This document shows positions 1 to 8,800 of a DNA stretch of 14,507 nucleotides, in pieces. Origin of the DNA: J051 sp040752255 (GTDB taxonomy: Bacteria > Armatimonadota > Fimbriimonadia > Fimbriimonadales > ATM1); assembly GCA_040752255.1 (NCBI GenBank), contig JBFMFD010000061.1, positions 1 to 14,507 of the forward strand, read 5' to 3'. The notes beneath the pieces were generated by a model that saw nothing but the letters and a program-made list of their open reading frames with translations, searched no databases and had not been told where the DNA came from. The stretch's first letter is position 1, and every line of letters starts with the position of its first letter. A program made the translations under genes and the position numbers.

Positions 1-1496
1 GCTCGCCGGGCGACAAACTGACGATGCACCTCTTGCGGGACGGAAAGACGATCGAGGTGACGGCAACGCTCGCGGCGACCAGCAAGCCGATGAAACTGAA
101 TGAGGAGCGCGCGTACCTGGGGCTGTCGCTTGGCGAGGCTGAGGGGGAGGGCGCGCCTGTTCGACGGGTTACGCAACGCTCTCCGGCGGCGGAAGCGGGC
201 ATCCGCACGGGAGACCTCGTGTTGAGGGTTGACGGTCAGGCGCTTGACGACCCCGCGCGGCTCGATGTTGTCTTGAACGAGAAGGAGCCGGGGGACGCGC
301 TTGCGATTCTGCTTCGGCGCGGAGAGGAGGAGATTGAGGTGAAGGTAACGCTCGCCGAGGACCCCAATGCGGGGCGCTCGCAGTCCTTCTCGCCTCGCAA
401 CGTCTGGCGTCGCGACGTGTTCCGCCTCGCGGTCATCGGTATCGAGTATCCGGATGCGAAGCACAACGAGCAGATTCGCCTCGAGGACTGGCGGGAGCAA
501 CTCTTCAGCTCCGGAACCTATAAGGACAAGCGCAACGCGACTGGCCAACCGGTGTACGGCAGCCTGAACGACTTCTATCAAGAAGTCTCGAACGGCAAGC
601 TTCGCATCGAAGGCAAAGTGTTCGACTGGGTGCAGGTGAGCAAGAACCGCGCCGAGTACTCGGAGGGAACAGGCACCAGCGCGCGCAGCCGAACGACGCT
701 CTTCAACGAAGTGTTCGCCAAACTTCAGGAGCGCGAGGGCGAGAACGTACTCGAAGGATATGACGGCATCTTCTTCCTGTACGCTGGCGCGAGGTTCCAG
801 ACATCGCGCGGCGGACTGTATTGGCCTCATCGCTCTACGGTGCGGCTTGGAAACCGCGCGTATCCGTACTTCATCATGCAGGAAGGTGGCCCCCGCATGT
901 CGGACATCAGCGTGATGGCTCACGAGTTCGGCCACATGCTTGGCTTGCCCGACCTCTATGCGCGACCGGAGAACCCCGGCTCGGAAGGATTGGGCGTTTG
1001 GTGCCTGATGTCGAACCAGACCGGCGGCGGCAGACCTCAACACATGGGCGCGTGGTGCAAGGAGCAACTCGGTTGGCTGAAGCCGACGGTGATAGACCCA
1101 ACCGTGCCGCAAAAGCTTATCCTTGGCCCGGTGAACGGCTCGGACGTTGAGTGCTTCAAAGTCCTGATTCGACCGGACGGGAGCGAGTATCTTCTGTTGG
1201 AGAATCGGCGCAAGGCGGGATTCGACGCCTCGCTTCCGGCGGAGGGCCTGCTGATTTGGCACGTGGTGGGCAACCGCCCGGTGCTTCAGGAGTCGCACGG
1301 CGTGGACGGGCCTTCCGGCCCGAGGTCGTACGTCTCGATGGTGCCGTATCCGAGCGAGTCGAACACGATGTTCACGCCGTTCACGACGCCCTCGTCGAAG
1401 TCACAACTCGGCGGCGGGTTGCCGGTGTACATTACGAACATCCGGCAACTTCCCGACGGGCGCGTCACGTTCTACATCGGCTATCAGTTCCAGTAG
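1..1496 (+). CDS. M6-family (immune inhibitor A-like) metalloprotease with N-terminal PDZ domains, 5' partial
   Basis: Predicted extracytoplasmic zinc endopeptidase. The frame is open from base 3, and the residues before the first internal ATG at 24 (SPGDKLT) continue a PDZ ending, so the gene starts upstream. Numbering from that ATG: the end of one PDZ domain (to about 17), a second PDZ (about 31-112, with SPAAEAGIRTGD then VLRVDG), then the M6 domain from about 132. M6 marks are GSLNDFYQEVSNGKL (about 179-192), the zinc site HEFGHMLGLPD (His300, catalytic Glu301, His304, Asp310), then a GVWCLMS turn and GLLIWHV near the end. This fits the HExxHxxGxxD metzincin-like site of family M6. Export is inferred from the family, since the N-terminus is outside the window. 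PDZ domains before, rather than after, a protease are unusual and may bind substrate C-termini. The gene ends TAG, 17 bp from the convergent polymerase gene. The M6 call is firm; the substrate is unknown. Confidence 0.9.
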   Translation, partial: SPGDKLTMHLLRDGKTIEVTATLAATSKPMKLNEERAYLGLSLGEAEGEGAPVRRVTQRSPAAEAGIRTGDLVLRVDGQALDDPARLDVVLNEKEPGDALAILLRRGEEEIEVKVTLAEDPNAGRSQSFSPRNVWRRDVFRLAVIGIEYPDAKHNEQIRLEDWREQLFSSGTYKDKRNATGQPVYGSLNDFYQEVSNGKLRIEGKVFDWVQVSKNRAEYSEGTGTSARSRTTLFNEVFAKLQEREGENVLEGYDGIFFLYAGARFQTSRGGLYWPHRSTVRLGNRAYPYFIMQEGGPRMSDISVMAHEFGHMLGLPDLYARPENPGSEGLGVWCLMSNQTGGGRPQHMGAWCKEQLGWLKPTVIDPTVPQKLILGPVNGSDVECFKVLIRPDGSEYLLLENRRKAGFDASLPAEGLLIWHVVGNRPVLQESHGVDGPSGPRSYVSMVPYPSESNTMFTPFTTPSSKSQLGGGLPVYITNIRQLPDGRVTFYIGYQFQ

Positions 1497-1513
1497 GTCT
1501 CTCGCGTCACGCG
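1497..1513. other. 17-bp gap between convergent stops with a small palindrome
   Basis: The only DNA between the protease stop and the dnaE2 stop contains CGCGTCACGCG (1503-1513), two perfect 5-base arms around one central base. It lacks a T-tract and the loop is too short for a normal intrinsic terminator. Transcripts from both sides probably run into the opposite gene, or end by a factor-dependent route. Confidence 0.4.
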
Positions 1514-4500
1514 CTAACTGCGGCGGCGGGTGATGAAGTCCTCGGCGTGTACTGCGCCCGTCTGCTCGGCGATGCCTTCAGGGTCTGCCTTCATGCGGTA
1601 GGGGTAGACGCGCGTCGCGACGAACGCGATATGCCCCTCGCGCTCCTGAGCATAGCCGCGAAGCGTCACGAACGGAGAAGTGATAATCGTGTGCCCGTCA
1701 CGCTGGTACGTCTCGTCAAACACGGTCACGTTCAGCAGCCCGCTCTCGTCTTCGAGGTCAAAGAACACGATGCGCCGCCCCGAAGCCGTTGGCGGGAAGC
1801 GAAGCCGCATCGCGATTCCGACGACAAGCGCGCGCCTGCCGTCTTCCAAGCGGCTCGCGTTTGCGCAAGGAATGCCGCCCCTCGCGGCGATGCGCTCGCG
1901 CTCGAACGCCATCAGGTGCTGGGCAACATCCATGCCGAGCATCGCGCGCTCGAGCACCGCCTTCTCATACGGGCTGAAGTCGCCGACGTTGGGAAGCGGC
2001 GGCTCGGGCAGTTCGGCGAAGAGCGCGTTTTGAGGGTCCCGGCGAAGGCGCGCCGCCTCTCCCACACACCACAAAGTCGCGCGGCGGTTGCTATGCAATC
2101 CGTCGAACGCACCCGACAGGACAAGGCACTCCAACTCATCCACCGAAGGTCGAACGCGCTCGGCGAAGTCGAACACCGAGCGGAACTCGCCGCGCTCGCG
2201 CTCCTCGAGGATGCGTCTGCGTGTCGCCTCCGAGAGGTTGTGCTGCTGCATCCAGCCGACGCGAATCGCTCCGTTCTGGACGGCGAACCGCTCCTCGCTG
2301 CAATTGACGCTGAGAGGCAGAATGGGAATGCCTCGATTGCGCGCCTCGTTCGCAATCGTCGCCGGGCCGTAGTACCCCGCTGGCTGGCTGGAGAGCAGCG
2401 CGGCGAAGTACTCCGCTGGATACCGCTGCATGCAGTGCACGCTTCGTATCGAAATGTCGGCAAATGCGAGCGCGTGCCCTTGGGCGAAGCCGTATCCGCG
2501 AAAGCCGGACACCAACTCCCACACCACTTTCGCCACCTTGGGCGAGAAGCCCCTCTCTGTGGCGCGAGACAGCACTTCGGCGCGCATCACCTCGTCCCAC
2601 TCCTCGGCGCGCCTGCGCTGAAACTCGTCGCGAATCTCCTCCGCCTCGCCCGGTGTGTAGCCGCAAAACGTCTCGAGCAACTGATCCACCTGCTCTTGAA
2701 ACACGACGATGCCGTACGTTGAGCCGAGGATCGTCTCGAGCAGGGGGTGGTCGAAGCGGCAAGGCTCCAACCCGCGCTTGCGGCGAATCAGAGCGTTCAA
2801 CTTCACCGCGCCGCCTACGCCGGGGCGGATGCCCGCCTGGATCAGGCTCGCCTCGTGAAGGTTCGACGTGCCCAAGCGAACGTGGGCTTGTCGCATCGCG
2901 GGCGAGGCGCTTTGCGGAACACCGATCAACTCCCCACTGCGAAACGGCTCCCACACCGAGTCGTCGTCCATCTCTATATCGAGAACGCTGAACTCGGGCT
3001 GCCGTTCGCGGACGCGAACCTGCGTACCTTTCAGAACATCGTGCCCGCGCAAACAGAGGACGTCCAGCTTATCGAAAAAGTGCTTCGCGCTGTACTTGTC
3101 CCACTGGAGGATCGGCACGTCCTCTCGCGCCGAATCAAGAACCGGCACCACGTCGCACACCGGAACGTCCGACAGCACTACTCCCGACGAGTGCGCGCCT
3201 AGGTGACGAGGCAGGCCGTCCAGCGTTGAGGCTATCTCGAACAGCAACTCGAACCGCTCAACCGGTATGCCGCTGTCGCGCAGCTCCGGCCTCGCTTGAA
3301 ACGCGCTTCGCAGGCGCGCGCCCGTTACCGAGCCGTGCAAGCGCTTCGCCAGGCAATCGAGGGCGGGCTGCGGAATCATCAGAGCCTTGCCGATCTCGCG
3401 CACGATGCCGCGCCCCTGCCACGTCGCGTACGCGCCGACGGTCGCCGTATGCTCTTTGCCGTAGCGACGGGCGAAGAACTGGCGGACATCCTCGCGCCGC
3501 GCCGCCTCGAAGTCTACGTCAATGTCGGGACGCTTCGAGCCATCGGGTGGCAAAAAGCGATCGAAGTGCAAGTTGTGGCGCGCGGCATCAATTCTCGACA
3601 GACCAAGACACCATGCCACCGCGCTGTCCACCGCCGAGCCGCGCGCGCTGAACAGGATGCCCTCGCTTCGCGCCCAATTGCACGCCTCCCAAAACGCAAG
3701 GAAGTGGCCGGCGAAGCCAAGATGGCAGATCGTGCTCAACTCCAAGTTTAGGCGACTCTTCACCTCGAACGGTATCTCACCGTAGCGCTCGCGCGCGCCA
3801 CGAAACACCACCTCGCGCAACACAGCCTCGGGTTCGTTGCAAAACCGCGGAAACCCCGGACGCGGCGGAAGCGGCGACTCGGCGCAACGCTCCGCAACTT
3901 CCAGCGTTCTCTCCAGCAACTCCGGCGCGTCGGAGAACAAAGCGCGCCACGCCTCACCCGTGCGAAAGTAGCGCTCTGCATTGAGAGCGCGAACCGGCAC
4001 GGGCGGAGCGCCGTCCGGACGCTGGGGCTTCCTGCCGACCAACTCCTCCACCGTGCAAAGCGTCTCCGCGCAAAGCAACCCGTCCTGAGAGGGGAAGTCC
4101 GCAGGGGCTACGTGCTGAACCGGTCCGCCCGCAACCGCCGGAACGCTGAGGCGGCTCGACATCTCGAGCAACCGACGATTGACCGAGATCTCCCACGGCA
4201 AAAAGGTGCGCTCAATTTCGAGATACATCCGACCATCAAAGCGCTCTCGTAAGAAGAGAGCGAACCGATCCGCCTCCTCATATCGCTTCGCCGCCAGAAG
4301 GCGATTCAGCGTGCCGCCATGACCTCCCGTCAGGCAAAGCAGACCGTCGGCATACTCTTCCAGCCAGTCGCTTCGACAAAGCGGAAGAAGGCGAGGGTGC
4401 TCGCGGTGGCAACGCGTCAACAGCCGACTCAAGTTGCGGTAGCCTGCAACGCTCTCGACAAGCAGCAAGAGTTCGCCGCCCACGTCCAACTCGACCACCG

Positions 4501-4960
4501 CTCCCAACAGCGGCTTCACGCCTACCTTCGAGCAACTGCGAGCGAACTGCACTGCCCCAGCCAGCGAGAAGCGGTCGGTCAGCGCAACCGCAGGATATCC
4601 ACAAAGCCGTGCCATTCCCGCCGCCATCTCGGGCGTCAGCGTGCTGCGGCCGAAGGAATAGCCGGAGAGCACATGCAACGGCGCGAACGGCAGCGGCTCG
4701 CGCATCTCGGCACGGGCGATGAGCGCCTCAACGTCGCTCTTCGCCGCTTGGTATTCCCTCTTCATGAGGGCGTAGTCCACCGTTTGAGCCGAGCCGGGCG
4801 GCGGAGCAGGAAGGAGCGGTAGGCTCCACGCTTCAGGGCGACTGACCGGCCCCGTGCCGGTTCGCCGGACGCCGTCGCGGTCGAGGTACTCCCGAAACTC
4901 TCGCTCGGCCTCGCCGCGCCACCACTCGCCGGCTTCTATCCAATGGGCAAGGAGTTCCAC
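1514..4960 (-). CDS. dnaE2: Error-prone DNA polymerase III alpha subunit, DnaE2/ImuC type
   Basis: C-family DNA polymerase for damage-tolerant synthesis, normally paired with ImuB. The 1148 residues run as follows. Residues 1-90 are an extra N-terminal segment with GEWWRGEAEREF at 11-22. A PHP domain follows (about 91-300). The polymerase core has RGSAVDS (440-446), PDIDVDF (478-484, catalytic Asp481 and Asp483) and the third Asp in KLDVL (Asp632). Further marks are RHLGAHSSGVV (585-595), FQEQV (754-758), YGFAQGHA (823-830) and the DnaE2-like stretch SSQPAGYYGPATIANEAR (857-874). QNALF (977-981) fits a beta-clamp-binding motif. An OB fold (about 1043-1118) closes the protein. The PHP metal ligands are largely lost: HxH is HVL, TDH is TDR. 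The GTG start is fixed because an in-frame TAG lies one codon upstream; no good Shine-Dalgarno precedes it. A replicative DnaE is less likely given the QPxGYYxPA signature and the short C-terminus. Confidence 0.87.
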   Translation of the reverse strand: MELLAHWIEAGEWWRGEAEREFREYLDRDGVRRTGTGPVSRPEAWSLPLLPAPPPGSAQTVDYALMKREYQAAKSDVEALIARAEMREPLPFAPLHVLSGYSFGRSTLTPEMAAGMARLCGYPAVALTDRFSLAGAVQFARSCSKVGVKPLLGAVVELDVGGELLLLVESVAGYRNLSRLLTRCHREHPRLLPLCRSDWLEEYADGLLCLTGGHGGTLNRLLAAKRYEEADRFALFLRERFDGRMYLEIERTFLPWEISVNRRLLEMSSRLSVPAVAGGPVQHVAPADFPSQDGLLCAETLCTVEELVGRKPQRPDGAPPVPVRALNAERYFRTGEAWRALFSDAPELLERTLEVAERCAESPLPPRPGFPRFCNEPEAVLREVVFRGARERYGEIPFEVKSRLNLELSTICHLGFAGHFLAFWEACNWARSEGILFSARGSAVDSAVAWCLGLSRIDAARHNLHFDRFLPPDGSKRPDIDVDFEAARREDVRQFFARRYGKEHTATVGAYATWQGRGIVREIGKALMIPQPALDCLAKRLHGSVTGARLRSAFQARPELRDSGIPVERFELLFEIASTLDGLPRHLGAHSSGVVLSDVPVCDVVPVLDSAREDVPILQWDKYSAKHFFDKLDVLCLRGHDVLKGTQVRVRERQPEFSVLDIEMDDDSVWEPFRSGELIGVPQSASPAMRQAHVRLGTSNLHEASLIQAGIRPGVGGAVKLNALIRRKRGLEPCRFDHPLLETILGSTYGIVVFQEQVDQLLETFCGYTPGEAEEIRDEFQRRRAEEWDEVMRAEVLSRATERGFSPKVAKVVWELVSGFRGYGFAQGHALAFADISIRSVHCMQRYPAEYFAALLSSQPAGYYGPATIANEARNRGIPILPLSVNCSEERFAVQNGAIRVGWMQQHNLSEATRRRILEERERGEFRSVFDFAERVRPSVDELECLVLSGAFDGLHSNRRATLWCVGEAARLRRDPQNALFAELPEPPLPNVGDFSPYEKAVLERAMLGMDVAQHLMAFERERIAARGGIPCANASRLEDGRRALVVGIAMRLRFPPTASGRRIVFFDLEDESGLLNVTVFDETYQRDGHTIITSPFVTLRGYAQEREGHIAFVATRVYPYRMKADPEGIAEQTGAVHAEDFITRRRS

Positions 4961-4966
4961 GCCCTA

Positions 4967-4972
4967 AGGATA
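4967..4972 (-). promoter_or_regulatory. Candidate -10 box for dnaE2, possibly a leaderless transcript
   Basis: On the minus strand TATCCT is followed by six bases (TAGGGC) and then the GTG start. Such TANNNT spacing would place transcription initiation at or next to the start codon. No plausible Shine-Dalgarno or clear -35 box is visible, which fits a leaderless mRNA, as known in Deinococcota and Actinomycetota. This is inferred from sequence only. Confidence 0.35.
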
Positions 4973-4975
4973 GCA

Positions 4976-5001
4976 CACATCCGTTCACCATGTAGGATGT
5001 G
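4976..5001. promoter_or_regulatory. Inverted repeat, candidate operator for dnaE2
   Basis: CACATCC (4976-4982) and GGATGTG (4995-5001) are perfect 7-base arms separated by 12 bases. The element ends three bases upstream of the candidate -10 box of dnaE2, where a repressor would block RNA polymerase. DnaE2 genes are typically LexA-controlled. The motif does not match the LexA boxes I know (GAAC-N4-GTTC, CTG-N10-CAG or GTTC-N7-GTTC), so the regulator is unknown. Confidence 0.35.
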
Positions 5002-5010
5002 AGGCGCCTC
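5001..5010. repeat. GAGGCGCCTC 10-bp perfect palindrome
   Basis: A perfect 10-bp palindrome lying directly beside the right arm of the candidate dnaE2 operator, sharing base 5001 with it. It could be a second protein-binding site in the 132-bp gap between the VanW-protein gene and dnaE2, or chance in GC-rich DNA. Confidence 0.25.
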
Positions 5011-5030
5011 CCTACCCCACCCCAGCCTTC

Positions 5031-5089
5031 CTCGCGTGGACGCTCACGCTCCCTATAAGGTCTTTGAGGGAGGGCGAGCGTCCCGCGAG
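5031..5089 (-). terminator. Long hairpin just after the VanW gene, terminator or 3'-end structure
   Basis: The left arm is CTCGCG (5031-5036), one bulged base, then 5038-5053. The right arm is 5068-5083 followed by CGCGAG (5084-5089), and the loop is 14 bases (5054-5067). In minus-strand RNA the stem has about 20 Watson-Crick pairs, one G-U pair, one C-C mismatch and one bulge, beginning three bases after the VanW stop codon. The G-U pair would be an A-C mismatch in plus-strand RNA, so the fold favours the minus transcript. No U-tract follows, so it may instead be an RNA-stability or processing element. It separates the envelope operon from dnaE2. Confidence 0.6.
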
Positions 5090-5092
5090 CCG

Positions 5093-5824
5093 CTACTCAA
5101 GCCGCTCCAGAATCGTGTTCAGCGCCGGATACCGGTTCGACGACACGACCTCCTGCCGCCCCCCAATCGACCGGAGGACCACTACGTCGAACCCAGGGGC
5201 CCCCTGTGTGCGTAGGCGGGTGTGGCGGCCGCCGGAGCCGATCGTCAAGGTGGCGGGTTGGGCGACGTGTCGCACGTCTTGCCACACGCGCACCTCCGGC
5301 TTCTGCGCGCCGGCGGCGCAGAGGCGAATCACCAACCGCTCCCCCTCGACCGAACAGCGCACGCGCACGGGGGCGTCGTAGGGGTTGCGGAACTTCAGGT
5401 CGAATGCGTCGTATGCCACCGCCGCGTCTCGACCGGGGGGCACATACGTTGGAGCGAAGCGGTGGGGATGCCGCTCGACGACCTCCATCCCGCCGAGCAG
5501 CGCGGCGTTGTACAGCGTGGTAGACGTTTGACACACGCCGCCGCCCCACGTTATCACCAATTGGCCGTTGAAACTAACCGGCGCGCGAAGGAACCCCTGG
5601 TCGCGGGAACAACTGCCCACGCGCCCGTTGAACGAGAACACCTCACCGGGCTGGATTACCGCGCCGTCCAGCCTCTCGGCAGCGCGAACGGCATTGTGCC
5701 TCTGCGCAGACGTGCGCCCCGCCAGAGGGGACGCCCACGAGCCGATGCACTCCTCGCCGCTCGGCAAGGAGAACAACATCGCCGCAAGCGCCGCCACCGC
5801 AAAGGCAAGCAAGAGCGGCTTCAT
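5093..5824 (-). CDS. Exported VanW-domain protein
   Basis: 243 residues. An N-terminal hydrophobic stretch (about 3-20, after MK) looks like a Sec signal or membrane anchor, with no lipobox cysteine. The VanW domain (about 55-170) has PGEVFSFNGRVG (59-70), the hallmark GGGVCQTSTTLYNAAL (94-109), ER-HPHRF (117-123) and YVPPGRDAAVAY (127-138). The C-terminal part (about 175-243) resembles the beta-rich tail found in many VanW-like proteins. VanW domains are linked to the cell envelope, but their biochemical role is not established; the name comes from vancomycin-resistance clusters and does not imply resistance here. The open frame reaches 6028, but the ATG at 5824 is preferred. It follows GGAGGTG (5830-5836), gives a signal sequence, and overlaps the upstream stop as TGATG, implying coupled translation. 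It is the last gene of the three-gene operon. Confidence 0.88.
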   Translation of the reverse strand: MKPLLLAFAVAALAAMLFSLPSGEECIGSWASPLAGRTSAQRHNAVRAAERLDGAVIQPGEVFSFNGRVGSCSRDQGFLRAPVSFNGQLVITWGGGVCQTSTTLYNAALLGGMEVVERHPHRFAPTYVPPGRDAAVAYDAFDLKFRNPYDAPVRVRCSVEGERLVIRLCAAGAQKPEVRVWQDVRHVAQPATLTIGSGGRHTRLRTQGAPGFDVVVLRSIGGRQEVVSSNRYPALNTILERLE

Positions 5825-8800
5825 CACCGCACCTCCAGCGACACTTGCGACGAGTAGGCGCGCGCCGAAGGGTCGTACATGTTGAACAAGATGGCGGGAA
5901 GCGCGACCGCCGCGCCACCCGACGTGGCGCGGAAACGCACAGTGAACGTGTGCGCGCCCGGCGGCAAATAGGCTCGGAACATCGAGACCACCCGGCGGTT
6001 CCACACCATAGTCCAGCCGTCCACCCACGTCTCACCGAACGGCTCCATCACGCGAAGGTTTGACGGCACGGGCACGTCCACTTGCACCCATCGCATTCCG
6101 TTGTCAATGTCTACGGTTACTTCACAGGCGACGACGTCGCCCACTTCCAAGCGGCGCACCGGCTCGGGCGATGCCCGCAACGCCAAGGAGCCGTCCATCA
6201 GTCTCGTCGGCCGCAACGTGTAGAACTCGCGCCGAACGATGAGCCCGGAAGGCGATTCCGGCGCCTGCGCCGTAACCTCGCGCAGCGTCAACGCGCACGC
6301 TCCAAGCCCCGCAGCCGACCGCTCGATGCTCACCGTGTTCTCACCCTTACGAAGTGACCGCACCGGCACCTTGACCACGATCTCGCGTCCCAAATCCGCT
6401 CCGGTGAGCGCGGTCTCGGCGACGGGCGCGCCATTCACGACGATGCGCACGGTCGTATCTTCAAGCGGCACGGGACGGCGGGTGAGGAAGTCAGTCAGCG
6501 CGAGCAAGACGTACGCCGTCTCGCGGGTCGTCATCCACGATGAGCCTTCGCGGTTCGAGAGCAGGCTTCGAACTGCAGCATCAACCATCGGGTCGTCCGG
6601 CGTTACCATGAGCATTGCGCGCAGACAGTGAGCGGTCGCCTCTTGCCCCCACTCGTACTCGCCGCCGCTCCACTGAGCGACCCTGCCTCCCGCGTCGGCG
6701 AGAGACTTCATCTTCGCGATGGCTTCGGCTGCCTTCGCTTGCTCGCCGACATTGAACCACGCCATCGCAAGGCGCGCGTAGTCGCCCCCACTCCTTGGCT
6801 CCAGGCTTGCCAGCAGTCCCTTCACGGCGCTGGCGTCGTGCATGCTCGCCGCATAGGCCAGGTAGATGCGTTGCGGCGCGCTCCACCGATTCGACCGGAT
6901 CTCTCCGATCGCCCACTCCGTCGCAGAGCCGGTCATGCGCGGGTGCACGGAGACGCCTCGCCGCTTTGCCTCAGCCAACCCTTCGAGAACGATCGCAGTC
7001 ATCCATGCATCGGGTTCGTCGTTGGCCCACCAGCCCCAACCGCCGGCGTAGTACTGCATGTTCGCCAATCGGTGCAGGCTTGCTTCCGTTATCTCCGGGA
7101 TGAGTGATGCCCTCGGCGGCGGCGGCAAACCGAGCGCCCTCGTGGCGTGAAGCACGGCAACTGCGGGCAGGAAACGGCTCATCGTCTGCTCCGCGCAACC
7201 GTAGGGAAAGTCAATCAAGTCGTCGAGGGAGCCGCTGAGCGCGGCAATGAGCGAGGGCGTGAAACGTATCTCCATTTCTCCGACGTCCGCGCGCTCGCCG
7301 ACGAAGGTGATGCTCTCCGACCACTCTTGCTCTTCGACGAACCCCGCCTTGTGTTCCACGCGCCAGGTGCCGCGCGGCTGGATGCTTACCTGCCGCGTCA
7401 TGCCGTCCGACCCTCCCGCCGACTGAGCGGTTACGGTAAACGAGCCACTCAATCCGTTGTCCACGCGCGCCCACCAGGTCAGCGTGCGGCTACCGTCGTC
7501 TTCCACGCGAACGGTTTGCGTTGCATCACCCTCAAGTGACAGCGCTGAGCCGATGGCTCGCACGGCAACCTCCTGCGCTGCGCCCGTCTCGTTTCGTAAC
7601 GTAGCGGATAGTCGCACGCGGTCTCCCTCCACCACAATCTCCGGCGCGCTAATCTGCACGGACAGCGGCAGTGCGACCCTGAAGGCGCCCCTGGCTTTGC
7701 CCACCTCGGTGCGCTCGGTCGCGGCAATGGCGGTGCAGCGCCACGTGGTTAGGTTGTCGGGCACAGTCACCTCAACGGTTGCGGTGCCGCTCGCGTCCGT
7801 CCGCAAGGTTGGGAACCAAGCGGCGGTATCTTTGAACTCCTTCCGTATCGGCAGCTCGCCACCCTCTTTCGCGCCACTGTCGAGGTACGCCTCGACGACC
7901 GAGCAGACGGTCGAGACGGCGTTGTAGCGCACGGGATAGAACTCTTGCAGAATCTCCTTCGTATCCTCTCGCACTGCGTAGATCGCCTCATCCACGACGG
8001 TCAGCGTAACTTCCGCAGAAACGGGCTCGCCTTGATCGTTCAGCGTGCGGATGCGAATCGGAACGCGCTCGCCGGGTCTTGCAGTCTCTTTCTGCGGCTC
8101 CACGCTGACGCTCAGAGCGCGCACCGCCGGGTCAACCAACACCTCCTGCTCAGCGAACTCTGCGCGTGCGTTGTGGATTCGCGACACGGTTACGAACGCG
8201 TTAGGCAGGTGAACCGCCTCCACCGGAAACTCAACGAGCGTGACTTCCGACGTAACCTCGACGACTCGGCTGTGATACAGTCGGTCGCCCTCGATGGTTA
8301 CGAGCGCGCTGCCGCCGGGCTGCCCAACCCGTATCGCCGCCACACAAGTATCGCCAACGGAGTACCGCGTCTTGTCCAGAACAACCTCGAGCGCCGTCGA
8401 GGCGGGAGAAATCCACGAACCGCCGTAGACATAGTAGTAGAGAACCTCGGCGGTTCGCCGACCGCTTCGGTCGGACGTCGAGAGCGTAACCTGGAGCGAC
8501 TCGTCTCGCGTAGGCAGCACCTCGATGGATACCCACCCGTCTTGGCCGGTTCGAACGCGAGACCTCTGGACGTTCTCCTTCGTCCTGCCTCTACCGCGCC
8601 AGATGATCTCGGCTACCTCGGCGCTGACGTCCGCGTTCGCAACGGGTCTGCCCTCGATGTCAACAACGCGGGCGCGGACGGTGGCTCGCTCTCCGCGCCG
8701 CAGCATGTACTGCTCTTGCGTCGCCTCGATGCGTACCGCAGAGCGCAACACGTCGAAAGGCGCTTTCGCGTCACCTGAGCCGCCTCCTTCATCGGAGAGC

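Noticed and set aside
1151..2722. A 523-codon plus-strand open frame across the protease end and the dnaE2 end
   Set aside because: It overlaps two well-supported genes in other frames. The product is low-complexity Arg/Ala/His-rich with no family resemblance.
2136..2954. A 272-codon minus-strand frame overlapping dnaE2
   Set aside because: It shares the strand with dnaE2 but runs out of frame, and the dnaE2 frame here holds conserved polymerase motifs. Nothing suggests a frameshift.
5093..5824. Vancomycin-resistance determinant
   Set aside because: Only the VanW domain is present. There is no vanHAX-type ligase or dehydrogenase nearby, and VanW domains are widespread outside resistance clusters.
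5825..6028. Longer start for the VanW protein at 6028
   Set aside because: It would overlap the A2M coding region by about 200 bases and bury the signal sequence. The ATG at 5824 has an ideal Shine-Dalgarno and a TGATG junction.
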